52,524 nucleotides of DNA from Comamonadaceae bacterium (GCA_013823485.1 PNMF01000004.1:1-52524); one strand, 5' to 3'. Shown: positions 1-8,949, counted from the stretch's first letter. Notes: generated from the letters alone by a model not told the origin. A program made the numbers and translations.

Positions 1-59
1 GTCCTTGCGGGTGGGCGCTCCCATCCCCGAAACCATCAAGTCCAGAACGGAGGATTCGA

Positions 60-941
60 TCAGCGATGCGCCTTGCTGAACAGGCTGGCTGCATCTACAC
101 GGCCGAGGCGGAACGCCGCATCGACGGTTGCGCGTTCGGTGCAATCCCAGGTGGACACCGGTATCGGCCGGCTCGGCTGCCAATACAGCCGTTCGCGGAA
201 GCGAAACAGAGACGGACGATCCGGGTAATGGCGCGTCAGCATCACCAACGTGCCGGCGCGCTGGGCAGGGCTTTGCGACGGAATCGGCGCGTTGTCGGTG
301 TAGCCGCCGTCAAAGGCATAGCCGTCCGAGAGTTGGACGGCGGGCATGATGGGCGGCGGGGCGGCGGCCGCCAACAGCACCCGGTGCGCGTCCGATGCAA
401 ACTCGCAGCGTGTGATGTCGATGAACTCCTGCCGCAGGCCAAACAGCCGCGGCAATCCCGGATGGATGCTGTGCCGGACCTTCTTGTCGACGATGTAGGC
501 CAACGTGCCGAGCGCGACGCTGATGCCCAGGCCGAGAACTCGCGACGGCCGCGTGACAGCGACCTGCAATGAAGCGCCGCAACCCCGCAACTGCCCGAAG
601 GTCGCATCATTGAAAAATGCGTCTAGCCAGGCGGGGTAGATCGTCTGGTGCGCAAACTCAATGCGGCCTCTCCGCAAACCCTGCCAGGCGAAGATCCGGG
701 TGGTGCCCGCATAGAGTTTCAGGCACGCCGCCAGTGCAACCTCGGGCCCGGTGGTGAGGCAAGCGGCGGCAATGGCGGCACCTGCGCTCGTGCCAACCCA
801 TTGCTGCGGGAGCAACCTTCCGGCTTCCAGCAACCGGCTAATCGCACCCGCCTGCCACCAGCAGCGGTTGCCGCCACCGGCCAGCGCGAGGGTGGTCAGC
901 TCGGCCCAAGCCTGATGGCTCGGAAACAATGTCTGGCCCAT
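60..941 (-). CDS. Patatin-like phospholipase family protein
   Basis: Predicted serine acyl hydrolase of 293 aa. The three patatin landmarks are visible: the oxyanion loop AGGGNRCWW near residues 21-29, the nucleophile elbow GTSAG at 50-54 (Ser52), and the catalytic Asp in FDGGYTDNAP near residue 207. These form the Ser-Asp dyad of patatin lipases. I use the ATG at 941; an in-frame TTG at 953 adds only four residues. I see no signal peptide, so it is probably cytoplasmic or peripherally membrane-bound. It lies downstream of, and on the same strand as, the AbiE pair, separated by 142 bp. Patatins serve both as housekeeping lipases and as anti-phage effectors; nothing here settles which. Family assignment is firm, substrate unknown. 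Confidence 0.9.
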   Translation of the reverse strand: MGQTLFPSHQAWAELTTLALAGGGNRCWWQAGAISRLLEAGRLLPQQWVGTSAGAAIAAACLTTGPEVALAACLKLYAGTTRIFAWQGLRRGRIEFAHQTIYPAWLDAFFNDATFGQLRGCGASLQVAVTRPSRVLGLGISVALGTLAYIVDKKVRHSIHPGLPRLFGLRQEFIDITRCEFASDAHRVLLAAAAPPPIMPAVQLSDGYAFDGGYTDNAPIPSQSPAQRAGTLVMLTRHYPDRPSLFRFRERLYWQPSRPIPVSTWDCTERATVDAAFRLGRVDAASLFSKAHR

Positions 942-1083
942 GGATGCACGCAAGGAATCGACTTCCGGTGGGTATTCGGGTGTTGATTAGCGCCGGATCT
1001 TTCGGCGCGGCCGCGATTATGCGAAGGCCAAGCTCCGGCATCGATGCGGGTATTGAGCCCCTGGCGGGTACGCCATGGAGGGC

Positions 1084-1986
1084 TCAGACCCAGCGCAAAG
1101 CCTCGGGGCGCCAAGTGGCCGTCGCCGCACTGCCCGCAGCCGCCACCTGCGTCGGCGGCCACAGCAGATCGGCCAGCAGCGCCACCGTGTCGCCCAGACT
1201 GTCGGCCTGAATGCGGTTCTTGTTCAGGAAGGCCTGCCATTGGCGCAGCTTGGCGGTGTCTTCGCTGAAGGCTCGGGACAGTGCCAGGGGGCGCTCGGTG
1301 GGCAGAGCAGTCTGGCGCCGGGCAAAGGTGGCGGCGATGGCTGCGGCCAGCGTGGCGCCGTCCAGAGGGGTGCGGCGGGCGATCACCGCCAGGTCGAAGA
1401 AGTCTTTCATGCGGCTGTTGGCCTGCCCCAGCATCACCATGGCCTGGTACTTCTCGGCGATGACGGTGTAGACCGGGTAGACCCGCAGCCGAGGGGCAGA
1501 AAAGTCACGCAGCAAAGTCGGATAGGCCACGGTCTGCGGTTCTGGTGTGACGGCATCGCCGAAGCCCACGTCCACCTGCAGCGCACAGCGCGCCGAGCCG
1601 ATGCGGCCCACCAGCGTGATGCGGGTGCCGCCATAGGTGTTGTCCTCCCGGATGGCATCGGCCCTGACCGAGTCGGGGTCGAACACGATACCGTCGCCGA
1701 GATCCAGGGCGGCGATGTCGCGGAAGTTGGCAATCAGGCTGGCCGCATCGTCGGGGCCGAAGCCGAGCAGGTCGGCGTCCTTGGTGGGGCGGTGCGGCGT
1801 TTCGTACCACAGCGCAAACAGCAAGGCCCCTTTGAGCAGGAAACGGTCCGCATGAGCAGACGCGCTGACGCGAGCCAGCAGGCGTTCCATGCCGAAGCGG
1901 TTGAGCAGCAGGCTGTAGTCATCGCCGCGCTGCTTGGCGAGTGTCAGCAGTCGGGCCAGGATGGATGCCGACAGGTTGCCGTTCAT
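1084..1986 (-). CDS. abiEii: AbiEii/AbiGii-family nucleotidyltransferase toxin
   Basis: 300-aa toxin of the AbiE abortive-infection/toxin-antitoxin family, whose members transfer nucleotides to target RNA and arrest growth, classically on phage infection. Family motifs are intact: LLKGALLFALW (50-60), the metal-binding RPTKDADLLGFG (66-77), VDVGFGD (139-144), an EK pair (178-179) and KDFFDL (194-199). It starts inside the stop of the antitoxin gene (ATGA, 4-bp overlap), so translation is coupled. The end has no obvious terminator before the patatin gene. Since all catalytic motifs are present, I expect an active toxin. The identity of the nucleotide and the RNA target cannot be read from sequence. 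Confidence 0.93.
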   Translation of the reverse strand: MNGNLSASILARLLTLAKQRGDDYSLLLNRFGMERLLARVSASAHADRFLLKGALLFALWYETPHRPTKDADLLGFGPDDAASLIANFRDIAALDLGDGIVFDPDSVRADAIREDNTYGGTRITLVGRIGSARCALQVDVGFGDAVTPEPQTVAYPTLLRDFSAPRLRVYPVYTVIAEKYQAMVMLGQANSRMKDFFDLAVIARRTPLDGATLAAAIAATFARRQTALPTERPLALSRAFSEDTAKLRQWQAFLNKNRIQADSLGDTVALLADLLWPPTQVAAAGSAATATWRPEALRWV

Positions 1987-2582
1987 TGGGTCATGGCTTC
2001 CAGGTACGGCTGCATCACCCGTTCAACCCGGTTGATCCTTGCAAAGTGGCCCAGCTCCGGCATGGTGACCTTGCGGCCGCGCCATGCATCCTTCAGTGCC
2101 TCCAGCGCCACGTCCAGGCCGATCTGGTGGCGGAACTTGAAGCAGTCGGTCACGGTCTTGGCAGCGCTGTACACGCGGATGGGGGCACCCTGCCCTGTCA
2201 CGGTTTCGATGCCTTCGCTGTAGGCATCACCGCGCAGGCGGGCGATGCGCAGCGGGGGGTAGCTCACCGCCGGGGTCTGGCTGCCTTCGGGCAGGGCAAT
2301 CCACACCTCGTGCGGCTGCTGTGTGCCGATCCCGTGGAACTGCAGGGCGCTCAGCAGGCACAGCACCGCCTTGGGTACACGCTGGCACACCTCGATGAGT
2401 GTCTGGTGTTCGGTGACTTCTGCGTCGGGCACGCCGTACAGGCCCCGCTCCAGGCGCTGCAGTTTGCCGGCCTGGTGCAGCTTGATCAGCAGTTGGGGTG
2501 ACCAGCCCTGCTCGCGCACGTCGACGGCCCGAAGCACACGCCGGTGCCGGGCCAGGTCGAGGATGAGGTCGGACTGGTTCAT
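1983..2582 (-). CDS. abiEi: AbiEi-family antitoxin, winged-helix transcriptional regulator
   Basis: 199-aa antitoxin. The N-terminal part (WSPQLLIKLHQAGKLQRLERGLYGV, written here in pieces: SPQLLIKLHQAGKLQRLERG) is the winged helix-turn-helix of AbiEi proteins, and the C-terminal half ends in the conserved VYSAAKTVTDCFKFRHQIG region. AbiEi proteins neutralise the partner toxin without stably binding it (type IV system) and repress their own promoter. I chose the ATG at 2582 because an upstream ATG at 2624 lies inside the promoter palindrome. From a candidate -10 box at 2594-2599, the transcript would begin about five bases before this ATG. No ribosome-binding site is visible, so translation may be leaderless. 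Confidence 0.92.
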   Translation of the reverse strand: MNQSDLILDLARHRRVLRAVDVREQGWSPQLLIKLHQAGKLQRLERGLYGVPDAEVTEHQTLIEVCQRVPKAVLCLLSALQFHGIGTQQPHEVWIALPEGSQTPAVSYPPLRIARLRGDAYSEGIETVTGQGAPIRVYSAAKTVTDCFKFRHQIGLDVALEALKDAWRGRKVTMPELGHFARINRVERVMQPYLEAMTQ

Positions 2583-2593
2583 GCGGGGCGAGT

Positions 2594-2630
2594 TTAATAT
2601 CCGCATGACTTTTGAACAAGTCATGCGGAT
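2594..2630 (-). promoter_or_regulatory. Promoter and perfect inverted-repeat operator of the abiE operon
   Basis: Two perfect 13-base arms, ATCCGCATGACTT (2599-2611) and AAGTCATGCGGAT (2618-2630), flank the six-base spacer TTGAAC. On the minus strand a candidate -10 TATTAA (2599-2594) and a weak -35 GACTTG (2622-2617) have 17-bp spacing, so the palindrome covers the whole promoter core. AbiEi antitoxins are known to autorepress through inverted repeats in their promoters. The symmetry is directly seen; its use as the AbiEi operator is inferred. Confidence 0.75.
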
Positions 2631-2665
2631 TTCAAACCACCCGCACCCGGTCTGCGCACAAAAAC

Positions 2666-2697
2666 AAAAAGCCCTGCAGCGAACTGCAGGGCTTTTT
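2666..2697 (-). terminator. Bidirectional intrinsic terminator after tRNA-Ser
   Basis: Stem GCCCTGCAG / CTGCAGGGC with loop CGAA, flanked by five A and five T, so it can work in both directions. It lies 6 bases past the CCA end of tRNA-Ser and insulates that unit from the abiE promoter. Confidence 0.92.
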
Positions 2698-2702
2698 CAA
2701 TG

Positions 2703-2795
2703 TGGCGGAGTGAGAGGGATTCGAACCCTCGATGAGGCTCTACACCCCATACTCCCTTAGCAGGGGAGCACCTTCGGCCACTCGGTCATCACTCC
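2703..2795 (-). tRNA. tRNA-Ser (anticodon GCU)
   Basis: 93-base gene including an encoded CCA (2705-2703). The acceptor arm GGAGTGA pairs with TCACTCC. The anticodon stem CTCCC/GGGAG holds the loop CTGCTAA, giving anticodon GCU (codons AGC/AGU). A long variable arm follows, as in serine tRNAs, and the T-loop GTTCGAATC is canonical. A -10-like CATAAT on the minus strand (2812-2807) is placed for a start near the 5' end, but no -35 is visible, so it may also be read through from lysC. Confidence 0.97.
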
Positions 2796-2840
2796 GGAAG
2801 CCCCGCATTATGCCTCAATTCGGCAGCGGGGCCGGGGCTC

Positions 2841-4121
2841 TCAGCGGCCGATGGTGTCGGCGGTCTGGTCCAGATCGAACTCGCGGTGCAGGGCGCGCAC
2901 GGCCAGTTCCATGTACTTCTCGTCGATGACGACCGAGGTCTTGATCTCGGAGGTGGAGATCATCTGGATGTTGATGCCTTCGGTGCTCAGGCAGCGGAAC
3001 ATGCGGCTGGCCACGCCCACATGGCTGCGCATGCCGATGCCCACGATGCTGACCTTGCAGATGCGGGCGTCGCCCAGCACCTCGGTGGCGCCCATGGCCG
3101 GCGCGACCTGGCTCTTGAGCAGGTCCATGGCCTTCTGGAAATCGTTGCGGTGGACGGTGAAGCTGAAGTCGGTCTTGCCGTCCTTGCTCACGTTCTGGAT
3201 GATCACATCCACCTCGATGTTGGCATCGGCCACGGCACCCAGGATCTGGGCGGCGATGCCGGGGGTGTCGGGCACGCCGAGAACCGAAATCTTGGCCTCG
3301 TCGCGGTTGAAGGCGATGCCGGAAACGACGGCTTGTTCCATGTTGTCTTCTTCCTCGAAAGTGATCAGGGTGCCGGAGGCGGCTTCTTCGTTCAGGTCGA
3401 TGTCCCAGGGGGTGAAGCTGGAGAGCACGCGCAGCGGCACGCGGTACTTGCCGGCGAATTCCACCGAGCGGATCTGCAGCACCTTGGAGCCCATGCTGGC
3501 CATCTCCAGCATCTCCTCGAAGCTCACGCGGTTCAGGCGGCGGGCTTCGGGCACCACGCGCGGGTCGGTGGTATAGACGCCGTCCACATCGGTGTAGATC
3601 AGGCACTCGGCGGCCTTCAGCGCAGCGGCCACGGCCACGGCCGAGGTGTCGCTGCCGCCGCGGCCCAGGGTGGTGATGTTGCCCGCAGGGTCGACACCCT
3701 GGAAGCCGGTGACGATGACCACCTTGCCGGCAGCCAGATCGGCGCGCACGCGCTCGTCGTCGATGCTCTCGATGCGGGCCTTGGTGTAGGCGTCGTTGGT
3801 CTTGATGGGCACCTGCCAGCCGGCGTAGCTCACGGCTTCCAGACCTTCGGCCTGCAGCGCGATGGCCAGCAGGGCGGACGACGCCTGCTCGCCGGTGGAG
3901 GCCAGCATGTCGAGTTCGCGGCTGTAGGCGCGGCCCGGCTTCTCGGGGGCGACTTCCTTGGCCAGGGCCAGCAGGCGGTTGGTCTCGCCGCTCATGGCGC
4001 TGGGCACCACCACCATCTGGTGACCGGCCTTGTGCCATTTGGCGACACGGCGGGCGACGTTGCGGATGCGCTCGGTGGAACCCATGGAGGTACCGCCGTA
4101 CTTGTGAACGATCAAGGCCAT
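2841..4121 (-). CDS. lysC: Aspartate kinase
   Basis: 426-aa aspartokinase, which phosphorylates aspartate as the first step to lysine, threonine, methionine and diaminopimelate. The N-terminus carries the kinase signature KYGGTSMGS (residues 7-15), and GRGGSDTSAVA marks the substrate/ATP site. The C-terminal third holds the two regulatory ACT domains (from about residue 265), where lysine and threonine usually give feedback inhibition. The ATG at 4121 is chosen because homologues begin MALIVHKYGG; the open frame extends further upstream. It has its own consensus -10 overlapping the end of tilS. No lysine riboswitch fits in its leader of about 60 bases. Length matches the single-function betaproteobacterial enzyme. 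Confidence 0.97.
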   Translation of the reverse strand: MALIVHKYGGTSMGSTERIRNVARRVAKWHKAGHQMVVVPSAMSGETNRLLALAKEVAPEKPGRAYSRELDMLASTGEQASSALLAIALQAEGLEAVSYAGWQVPIKTNDAYTKARIESIDDERVRADLAAGKVVIVTGFQGVDPAGNITTLGRGGSDTSAVAVAAALKAAECLIYTDVDGVYTTDPRVVPEARRLNRVSFEEMLEMASMGSKVLQIRSVEFAGKYRVPLRVLSSFTPWDIDLNEEAASGTLITFEEEDNMEQAVVSGIAFNRDEAKISVLGVPDTPGIAAQILGAVADANIEVDVIIQNVSKDGKTDFSFTVHRNDFQKAMDLLKSQVAPAMGATEVLGDARICKVSIVGIGMRSHVGVASRMFRCLSTEGINIQMISTSEIKTSVVIDEKYMELAVRALHREFDLDQTADTIGR

Positions 4122-4188
4122 CGGAATGTCTGTGCAGAGGGGGACAAACGGGCCTGCACGGCGTGCCGCCGGCAGGCAAAACCTCGGG

Positions 4189-4194
4189 ATTATA
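4189..4194 (-). promoter_or_regulatory. -10 box of a lysC promoter, inside the tilS stop codon
   Basis: A perfect TATAAT on the minus strand overlaps the TAA stop of tilS and sits in the symmetric context CCTCGG-TATAAT-CCCGAGG. No convincing -35 is present 17 bp upstream. It would start a leader of about 60 bases ahead of lysC. Confidence 0.5.
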
Positions 4195-5182
4195 CCGAGG
4201 GGGTGTACTGCAGAACCCCGCCCTGCCGCACCACAAACCCTGCGGCCACCCGCAGTTCGATGCGGTGCCCGCGCGTGGTGCAGGCGGCCACCTGCGGCAG
4301 CAAGGCGTCCATCTGCACGGCGCTCGGCGCCACCGCATGGCATTCGCGCAGCCAGTGCCGGATGAGGTTGGCCTGGCGGTCGGTCGACAGGCCCTGCAGG
4401 GCCGCAATCTGCGGCGGCAGCCCGGTGTGTGCTGCATCCAGCCGGGCCAGCTCGTCGAGCAGGCGCTGGGCCTGCGCGGCATGGCGGGCGGTGCGGGCCA
4501 GCGCGGGGACGGCGTCGGGGAAGGCGTCGCGCCAGGCCGGCATCAGGCGGTGGCGGATGCGGTTGCGGGTGTAGCGCGGGTCGGTGTTGGTGGGGTCTTC
4601 GATCCAGTCCAGGCCGGCGCCCTGCAGATCGATCCGCAGCCGGGCGCCGTCCACCGCGAGCAGCGGCCGGCCGAAGCAGGTGCCATGGCGCTCGAAGCGC
4701 TCGGGCATGGCAGCCAGCCCGGGGAGTCCGGCACCCCGGCTGAGCGCCAGCATCACGGTCTCGGCCTGATCGTCGGCATGCTGGCCCAGCAGCACCACGG
4801 CAGCGGGCGGCGCCTGCTGCGCCAGGCCGGCCAGCGCGGCATAGCGCGAGCGGCGCGCAGCGTCTTCAGGGCTTTGCCCGGGTTCGGGGCGGGCGTCGAC
4901 ATGGGCCAGGCGGAATTCGGCGCCCAGCGCCAGCGCGATGCGGCGGGCGTGTTCGGCAAAACCGTCGGCGGCGGGCTGCAGCCCGTGGTGCACATGCAGG
5001 GCCACCACACGACCCGGCCACAGCGCGGTGGCAGCCTGCAGGAGAGCGGTGGAGTCGGCGCCACCGCTGAAGGCCACGCCGATGGCGCCCGGTGCGAGAT
5101 CGGCACCGTGGCGCTGCCACCAGGCGGCGGTGGCCTCAGCGGCGTTCGCGGGCTTCGGCCTTGGTGTCGGTGAAGCGGCCAT
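4190..5182 (-). CDS. tilS: tRNA(Ile)-lysidine synthetase
   Basis: 330-aa enzyme that converts C34 of the CAU-anticodon tRNA-Ile to lysidine, so it reads AUA and accepts isoleucine. The N-type ATP-pyrophosphatase P-loop SGGADST is at residues 39-45. The TilS-specific [19 protein letters not shown] stretch (near residues 190-208) is also present. A shorter C-terminal region follows, so this is on the small side for the family. It overlaps the 3' end of accA by 47 bp in another frame; the start at 5182 gives the expected short N-terminal extension before the P-loop, but a start further in cannot be excluded. Confidence 0.93.
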   Translation of the reverse strand: MAASPTPRPKPANAAEATAAWWQRHGADLAPGAIGVAFSGGADSTALLQAATALWPGRVVALHVHHGLQPAADGFAEHARRIALALGAEFRLAHVDARPEPGQSPEDAARRSRYAALAGLAQQAPPAAVVLLGQHADDQAETVMLALSRGAGLPGLAAMPERFERHGTCFGRPLLAVDGARLRIDLQGAGLDWIEDPTNTDPRYTRNRIRHRLMPAWRDAFPDAVPALARTARHAAQAQRLLDELARLDAAHTGLPPQIAALQGLSTDRQANLIRHWLRECHAVAPSAVQMDALLPQVAACTTRGHRIELRVAAGFVVRQGGVLQYTPSV

Positions 5183-6122
5183 AACCGTCCAGGCGCTCGT
5201 GGCGGCGCTCCAGCAGTTCCTTCACCTTCAGGTCCGACACCTGGCGCCAGGCGTCGGTCAGGGCCCGCTTCAGGAAGGCCGACATCTGCTTGTGGTCGCG
5301 GTGGGCGCCGCCCACCGGTTCATTGACGATCTTGTCGACCAGCCCGAGCGACTTGAGCCGGTGGGCGGTGATGCCCAGGGCCTCGGCCGCGTCGCTGGCG
5401 CGCTCGCTGGTCTTCCAGAGGATGGAGGCGCAGCCCTCGGGGCTGATGACCGAATACACCGAGTACTGCAGCATGAGCACCTGGTCGGCCACCGAGATGG
5501 CCAGGGCACCGCCGGAGCCGCCCTCGCCGATGATGGTGGAGATGATGGGCACTTCCAGCTGCGCCATCTCGAAGATGTTGCGGCCGATGGCTTCGGACTG
5601 GCCACGCTCCTCGGCGTCGATGCCGGGGTAGGCGCCGGGCGTGTCCACGAAGGTGAAGACCGGCAGCTTGAATTTCTCGGCCAGCTTCATCAGGCGCAGC
5701 GCCTTGCGGTAACCCTCGGGCTTGGTCATGCCGAAGTTGCGCAGCGCGCGCTCCTTGGTGTCGCGGCCTTTCTGGTGGCCAATCACCATGCAGGGCTGGC
5801 CGTTGAAGCGGGCCATGCCGCCGACGATGGAGAGGTCGTCCGAAAAATGCCGGTCGCCGTGCAGCTCGACGAAGTGCGTGAAGATGTCGCGCACATAGTC
5901 CAGCGTGTAGGGCCGGTCGGCATGGCGGGCGATCTTGGTGATCTGCCACGGCGTGAGGTTGCTGTAGATGTCCTTGGTGAGCTGCAGGCTCTTGCCGGCG
6001 AGCTGTTCGATCTCTTCGGAGATGTCCACCGCGGACTCGGTCTGCACGTAACGCAGCTCCTCGATCTTGCCTTCGAGCTCGGCGATGGGCTGCTCGAAAT
6101 CGAGAAAGTTCTTTTTGGCCAA
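5136..6122 (-). CDS. accA: Acetyl-CoA carboxylase carboxyltransferase subunit alpha
   Basis: 328-aa alpha subunit of the carboxyltransferase that, with AccD, moves the carboxyl group from biotin to acetyl-CoA to make malonyl-CoA for fatty-acid synthesis. It shows the typical N-terminus [19 protein letters not shown], the crotonase-fold core with [16 protein letters not shown], and [11 protein letters not shown], which forms an oxyanion hole. Length is close to the usual 315-325 aa. A good ribosome-binding site AGGAG precedes the ATG. It sits between the DNA glycosylase and tilS in one transcription direction. Confidence 0.98.
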   Translation of the reverse strand: MAKKNFLDFEQPIAELEGKIEELRYVQTESAVDISEEIEQLAGKSLQLTKDIYSNLTPWQITKIARHADRPYTLDYVRDIFTHFVELHGDRHFSDDLSIVGGMARFNGQPCMVIGHQKGRDTKERALRNFGMTKPEGYRKALRLMKLAEKFKLPVFTFVDTPGAYPGIDAEERGQSEAIGRNIFEMAQLEVPIISTIIGEGGSGGALAISVADQVLMLQYSVYSVISPEGCASILWKTSERASDAAEALGITAHRLKSLGLVDKIVNEPVGGAHRDHKQMSAFLKRALTDAWRQVSDLKVKELLERRHERLDGYGRFTDTKAEARERR

Positions 6123-6155
6123 GATGGGCTCCTGTCTTGCCTGTGGGGGTGGGGG

Positions 6156-6818
6156 TCAGTAGCTGACCGGCACCGGATCCAGCGATCGCCAAATATACCA
6201 AGTGGCCACGCTGCAATACGGTGCCCACGACGTGGCCACCTCGCGGATCTCGGAGCGGCTCACCGGCTCGCCCGAGAAGTAACAACGGCTGATGCCGTTC
6301 TGCAGCCCGATGTCGTCCAGCGGCAGCACGTTGGGGCGCATCAGGTGGAAGATGAGGAACATCTCGGCGGTCCAGCGGCCGATGCCGCGGATGGCGACCA
6401 GCTCGGCAATGATGGCCTCGTCGTCCATGTCGGCCCACTGCTTCTCATGCACCTGGCCGTTGGAGAAATGCAGGGCCAGGTCGACCAGGTACTCGACCTT
6501 GCGGGCCGACAGGCCGGCCGCGCGCATGTCGTCCACCTTGAGCTTGAGCACCTGGGCCGGCGTCATGCGGCGCGAGAGCGCGGCAAAGCGCTCCCACACC
6601 GACTGAGCGGCCTTCACCGAGATCTGCTGCCCCACGATGCTGCGCGCCAGCGTGACGAACGCATCGCCGCGCGACTGCAGGCACACACCGGGGTGCTGCG
6701 GGATCAGCTTCTTCATGACGCGGTCGCGCTTCATGAGGTGGCGGCAGGCCTCGACCCAGTAGTCGGGGGCCTCGGGTCCGATGTCGGGCAACACGGAAGA
6801 CGATGCGGCAGGCGACAT
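6156..6818 (-). CDS. DNA-3-methyladenine glycosylase II (AlkA-like, HhH-GPD family)
   Basis: 220-aa base-excision repair glycosylase that removes alkylated purines. It has the SIVGQQIS helix near residues 60-67, the helix-hairpin-helix VAIRGIGRWTAEMFLIF (about 145-161), and the conserved Asp in NVLPLDDIGLQ, which acts in catalysis in the HhH-GPD superfamily. It lacks the iron-sulfur cysteine cluster of the MutY/Nth branch and the N-terminal domain of E. coli AlkA, so it belongs to the short single-domain type. Its ATG shares one base with the cysS stop (TGATG), implying coupled translation. Confidence 0.92.
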   Translation of the reverse strand: MSPAASSSVLPDIGPEAPDYWVEACRHLMKRDRVMKKLIPQHPGVCLQSRGDAFVTLARSIVGQQISVKAAQSVWERFAALSRRMTPAQVLKLKVDDMRAAGLSARKVEYLVDLALHFSNGQVHEKQWADMDDEAIIAELVAIRGIGRWTAEMFLIFHLMRPNVLPLDDIGLQNGISRCYFSGEPVSRSEIREVATSWAPYCSVATWYIWRSLDPVPVSY

Positions 6819-8200
6819 CAGGCGCGTTCCCAGGTGGTGCCGGACGGGCCGTCCTTGAGCACGATGCCCTCGGCCAGCAGCGCCTGGCGGATGCGGTCGG
6901 CTTCGGCAAAGTCGCGTGCCTGCTTGGCCGCAGCACGGGCTGCGATGCGCGCCAGGATGGCGGCTTCGTCGGTCGACTGGTCAGCGCCGCCGCCCTGCAG
7001 GTAAGCCGACGGATCGGCCTGCAGCAGACCCAGCACGCCGCCCAAAGCGCGCAGCAGGCCGGCGCGGGCCGGGTCGCGGCTGCGGTTCACGTCGGAGGCC
7101 AGGTCGAACAGCACGGCCAGGGCTTCGGGGGTGTTGAAGTCGTCGTTCATGGCCGCCTGGAAGCGGGCGGCCAGAGGATCGGTCCAGTCGATGGCCACCG
7201 CCGCCGGCGGCACCTGCTGCAGCGCGGTGTACAGGCGCTTGAGCGCGGCACGGGCGTCGTCCAGATGGGCGTCGCTGTGGTTGAGCGCGCTGCGGTAGTG
7301 GGCGCGCAGCATGAAGAAGCGGACCGTCTCGGCGTCGAACTTGGCCAGCACCTCGCGGATGGTGAAGAAGTTGCCCAGGCTCTTGGACATCTTCTCGTTG
7401 TCCACCCGCACAAAGCCGTTGTGCATCCAGAAGCGGGCCAGCGGCACGCCGGTGGCTCCCTCGCTCTGGGCGATCTCGTTCTCGTGGTGGGGGAACTGCA
7501 GGTCGGCGCCGCCACCGTGGATGTCGAAGCTCTCGCCCAGCATCTCGCAGCTCATGGCCGAGCATTCGATGTGCCAGCCCGGGCGCCCCGTGCCGTAGTC
7601 GCTGTCCCATTTGGCGTCGGCCGGTTCGTCGGCCTTGGCGGCCTTCCAGAGAACGAAGTCCAGCGGGTCGGCCTTGCCGTCGTTCACCGCCACGCGCTCG
7701 CCGGCGCGCAGCTCGTCCAGCGACTTGCCGGAGAGCTTGCCGTAGCCGGGAAACTTGCGCACCGCAAAGTTCACATCGCCGCCTTCGCTGCGGTAGGCCA
7801 GGCCGCGCTCTTCGAGGCGGCGGATGATGCCCAGCATCTGCGGCACATGGTCGGTGGCGCGCGGCTCGTGCGTGGGCCGCTCGATGCCCAGGGCGTCGGC
7901 GTCCTGGTGCAGCGCGTCGATCATGCGGTCGGTCAGCGACTGGATGCTCTCGCCGTTTTTCAGCGCGCGGGCAATGATCTTGTCGTCGATGTCGGTGACG
8001 TTGCGCACATAGGTCACCTTCAGGCCGCTGGCCTTGAGCCAGCGCTGCACGATGTCGAAGGCCAGCATCGAGCGGGCATGACCCAGGTGGCACAGGTCAT
8101 AGACCGTCATGCCGCAGACATACATGCGCACGTGGCCCGGCTCCAGGGGCTCGAACGGCTCCAGACGCCGGGTCAGGCTGTTGTGGATTTTCAGGGTCAT
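6818..8200 (-). CDS. cysS: Cysteine--tRNA ligase
   Basis: 460-aa class I synthetase that charges tRNA-Cys. It has the zinc-ligand Cys in YVCGMTVYD (near residue 29), the HIGH-type motif HLGH (38-41) and the KMSKSLGN loop near residue 272. The WHIECSAM and [15 protein letters not shown] motifs contribute the other zinc and discriminator residues. The ATG at 8200 gives the normal start MTLKIHNSL; an upstream in-frame ATG at 8224 would add eight unlikely residues. First gene of the cysS-glycosylase-accA-tilS-lysC run. Confidence 0.98.
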   Translation of the reverse strand: MTLKIHNSLTRRLEPFEPLEPGHVRMYVCGMTVYDLCHLGHARSMLAFDIVQRWLKASGLKVTYVRNVTDIDDKIIARALKNGESIQSLTDRMIDALHQDADALGIERPTHEPRATDHVPQMLGIIRRLEERGLAYRSEGGDVNFAVRKFPGYGKLSGKSLDELRAGERVAVNDGKADPLDFVLWKAAKADEPADAKWDSDYGTGRPGWHIECSAMSCEMLGESFDIHGGGADLQFPHHENEIAQSEGATGVPLARFWMHNGFVRVDNEKMSKSLGNFFTIREVLAKFDAETVRFFMLRAHYRSALNHSDAHLDDARAALKRLYTALQQVPPAAVAIDWTDPLAARFQAAMNDDFNTPEALAVLFDLASDVNRSRDPARAGLLRALGGVLGLLQADPSAYLQGGGADQSTDEAAILARIAARAAAKQARDFAEADRIRQALLAEGIVLKDGPSGTTWERA

Positions 8201-8250
8201 GGGAAGGCGGGCGGGGCGCGGCAAACGGCTGGGCGAGCGTACCCCTCAGA

Positions 8251-8256
8251 TACAAT
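8251..8256 (+). promoter_or_regulatory. -10 box upstream of the TPR/cyclophilin operon
   Basis: TACAAT in the cysS/TPR divergent gap, with only a weak -35 region. It predicts a leader of about 115 bases that includes the short direct repeat CCCACCGGTTT/CCCACCGGTTC near 8328-8349. Moderate to low certainty. Confidence 0.4.
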
Positions 8257-8375
8257 CCGCCAGTATATCCAGCCCCCTTCCGGCGCCTGTGCAGGCCGCT
8301 GGTTTTCTGTCCCCGGCGCGCGTTCCCCACCGGTTTCCCACCGGTTCCCGCCCGCCGAATGCTTTCCGAGGTCCC

Positions 8376-8942
8376 ATGCTCCATCTCGCGAAATCTCCCT
8401 CCCCGACGCTCCGCACGGTCCTGGCCGGCCTGCTGGTTGCTGGCCTGATGGCCACCGGCGCTGCCCAGGCCCAGCAGGCCGAACACGCCGAAGTCAACCG
8501 GCTGCTGCGCGCGGGTCAGTTCACCGAGGCGCTGGCCAAGGCCGACCAGCACCTGGCGGCCAACCCGAAGGACGCGCAGATGCGCTTCATCAAGGGCGTG
8601 GTGCAGAGCGAGAGCGGCAAGGTGGCTGAGGCCATGACCACCTTCACCGACCTCACCAAGGAATTCCCCGAGCTCCCCGAGCCCTACAACAACCTGGCGG
8701 TGCTGCACGCCAACCAGGGCCAGTTCGAGAAGGCCCGCGTGGCGCTCGAGATGGCGGTGCGGACCAACCCGTCCTACGCCACCGCGCACGAGAACCTGGG
8801 CGACGTCTATGCCAAGCTGGCGGCGCAGTCCTACACCCGGGCGCAGCAGATCGATCCGTCCAACGCCACGGCTGGCCCCAAGCTGAATGCGGCGCGCAGC
8901 ATCTTCGTGCCGCCCAAGGCCGCCGGCTCGCAACGCAAGTGA
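8376..8942 (+). CDS. Secreted or periplasmic tetratricopeptide-repeat protein
   Basis: 188 aa. A signal peptide (hydrophobic stretch about residues 13-30, cleavage after AQA near residue 32) is followed by about three TPR units, seen in [19 protein letters not shown], then the [20 protein letters not shown] unit and [11 protein letters not shown]-type repeats. TPRs are protein-interaction scaffolds, so the product is probably a periplasmic adaptor. The start at 8376 is chosen for the signal peptide; the frame is open further upstream. The ppiA gene begins 7 bp after its stop, so the two are co-transcribed, and a role beside the periplasmic prolyl isomerase is plausible but unproven. Confidence 0.85.
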   Translation: MLHLAKSPSPTLRTVLAGLLVAGLMATGAAQAQQAEHAEVNRLLRAGQFTEALAKADQHLAANPKDAQMRFIKGVVQSESGKVAEAMTTFTDLTKEFPELPEPYNNLAVLHANQGQFEKARVALEMAVRTNPSYATAHENLGDVYAKLAAQSYTRAQQIDPSNATAGPKLNAARSIFVPPKAAGSQRK

Positions 8943-8949
8943 CCCGCCC

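Noticed and set aside
1-36. Twelve codons on the minus strand reading MVSGMGAPTRKD just after the patatin stop
   Set aside because: It may be the start of a downstream gene (faintly phasin-like), but it is too short, lacks a clear ribosome-binding site and is cut by the window edge.
4122-4189. Lysine riboswitch ahead of lysC
   Set aside because: The leader of about 60 bases is far too short for that aptamer.
2886-4574. 562-codon open frame on the plus strand
   Set aside because: Shadow of lysC and tilS; His/Gly/Asp-rich antisense composition.
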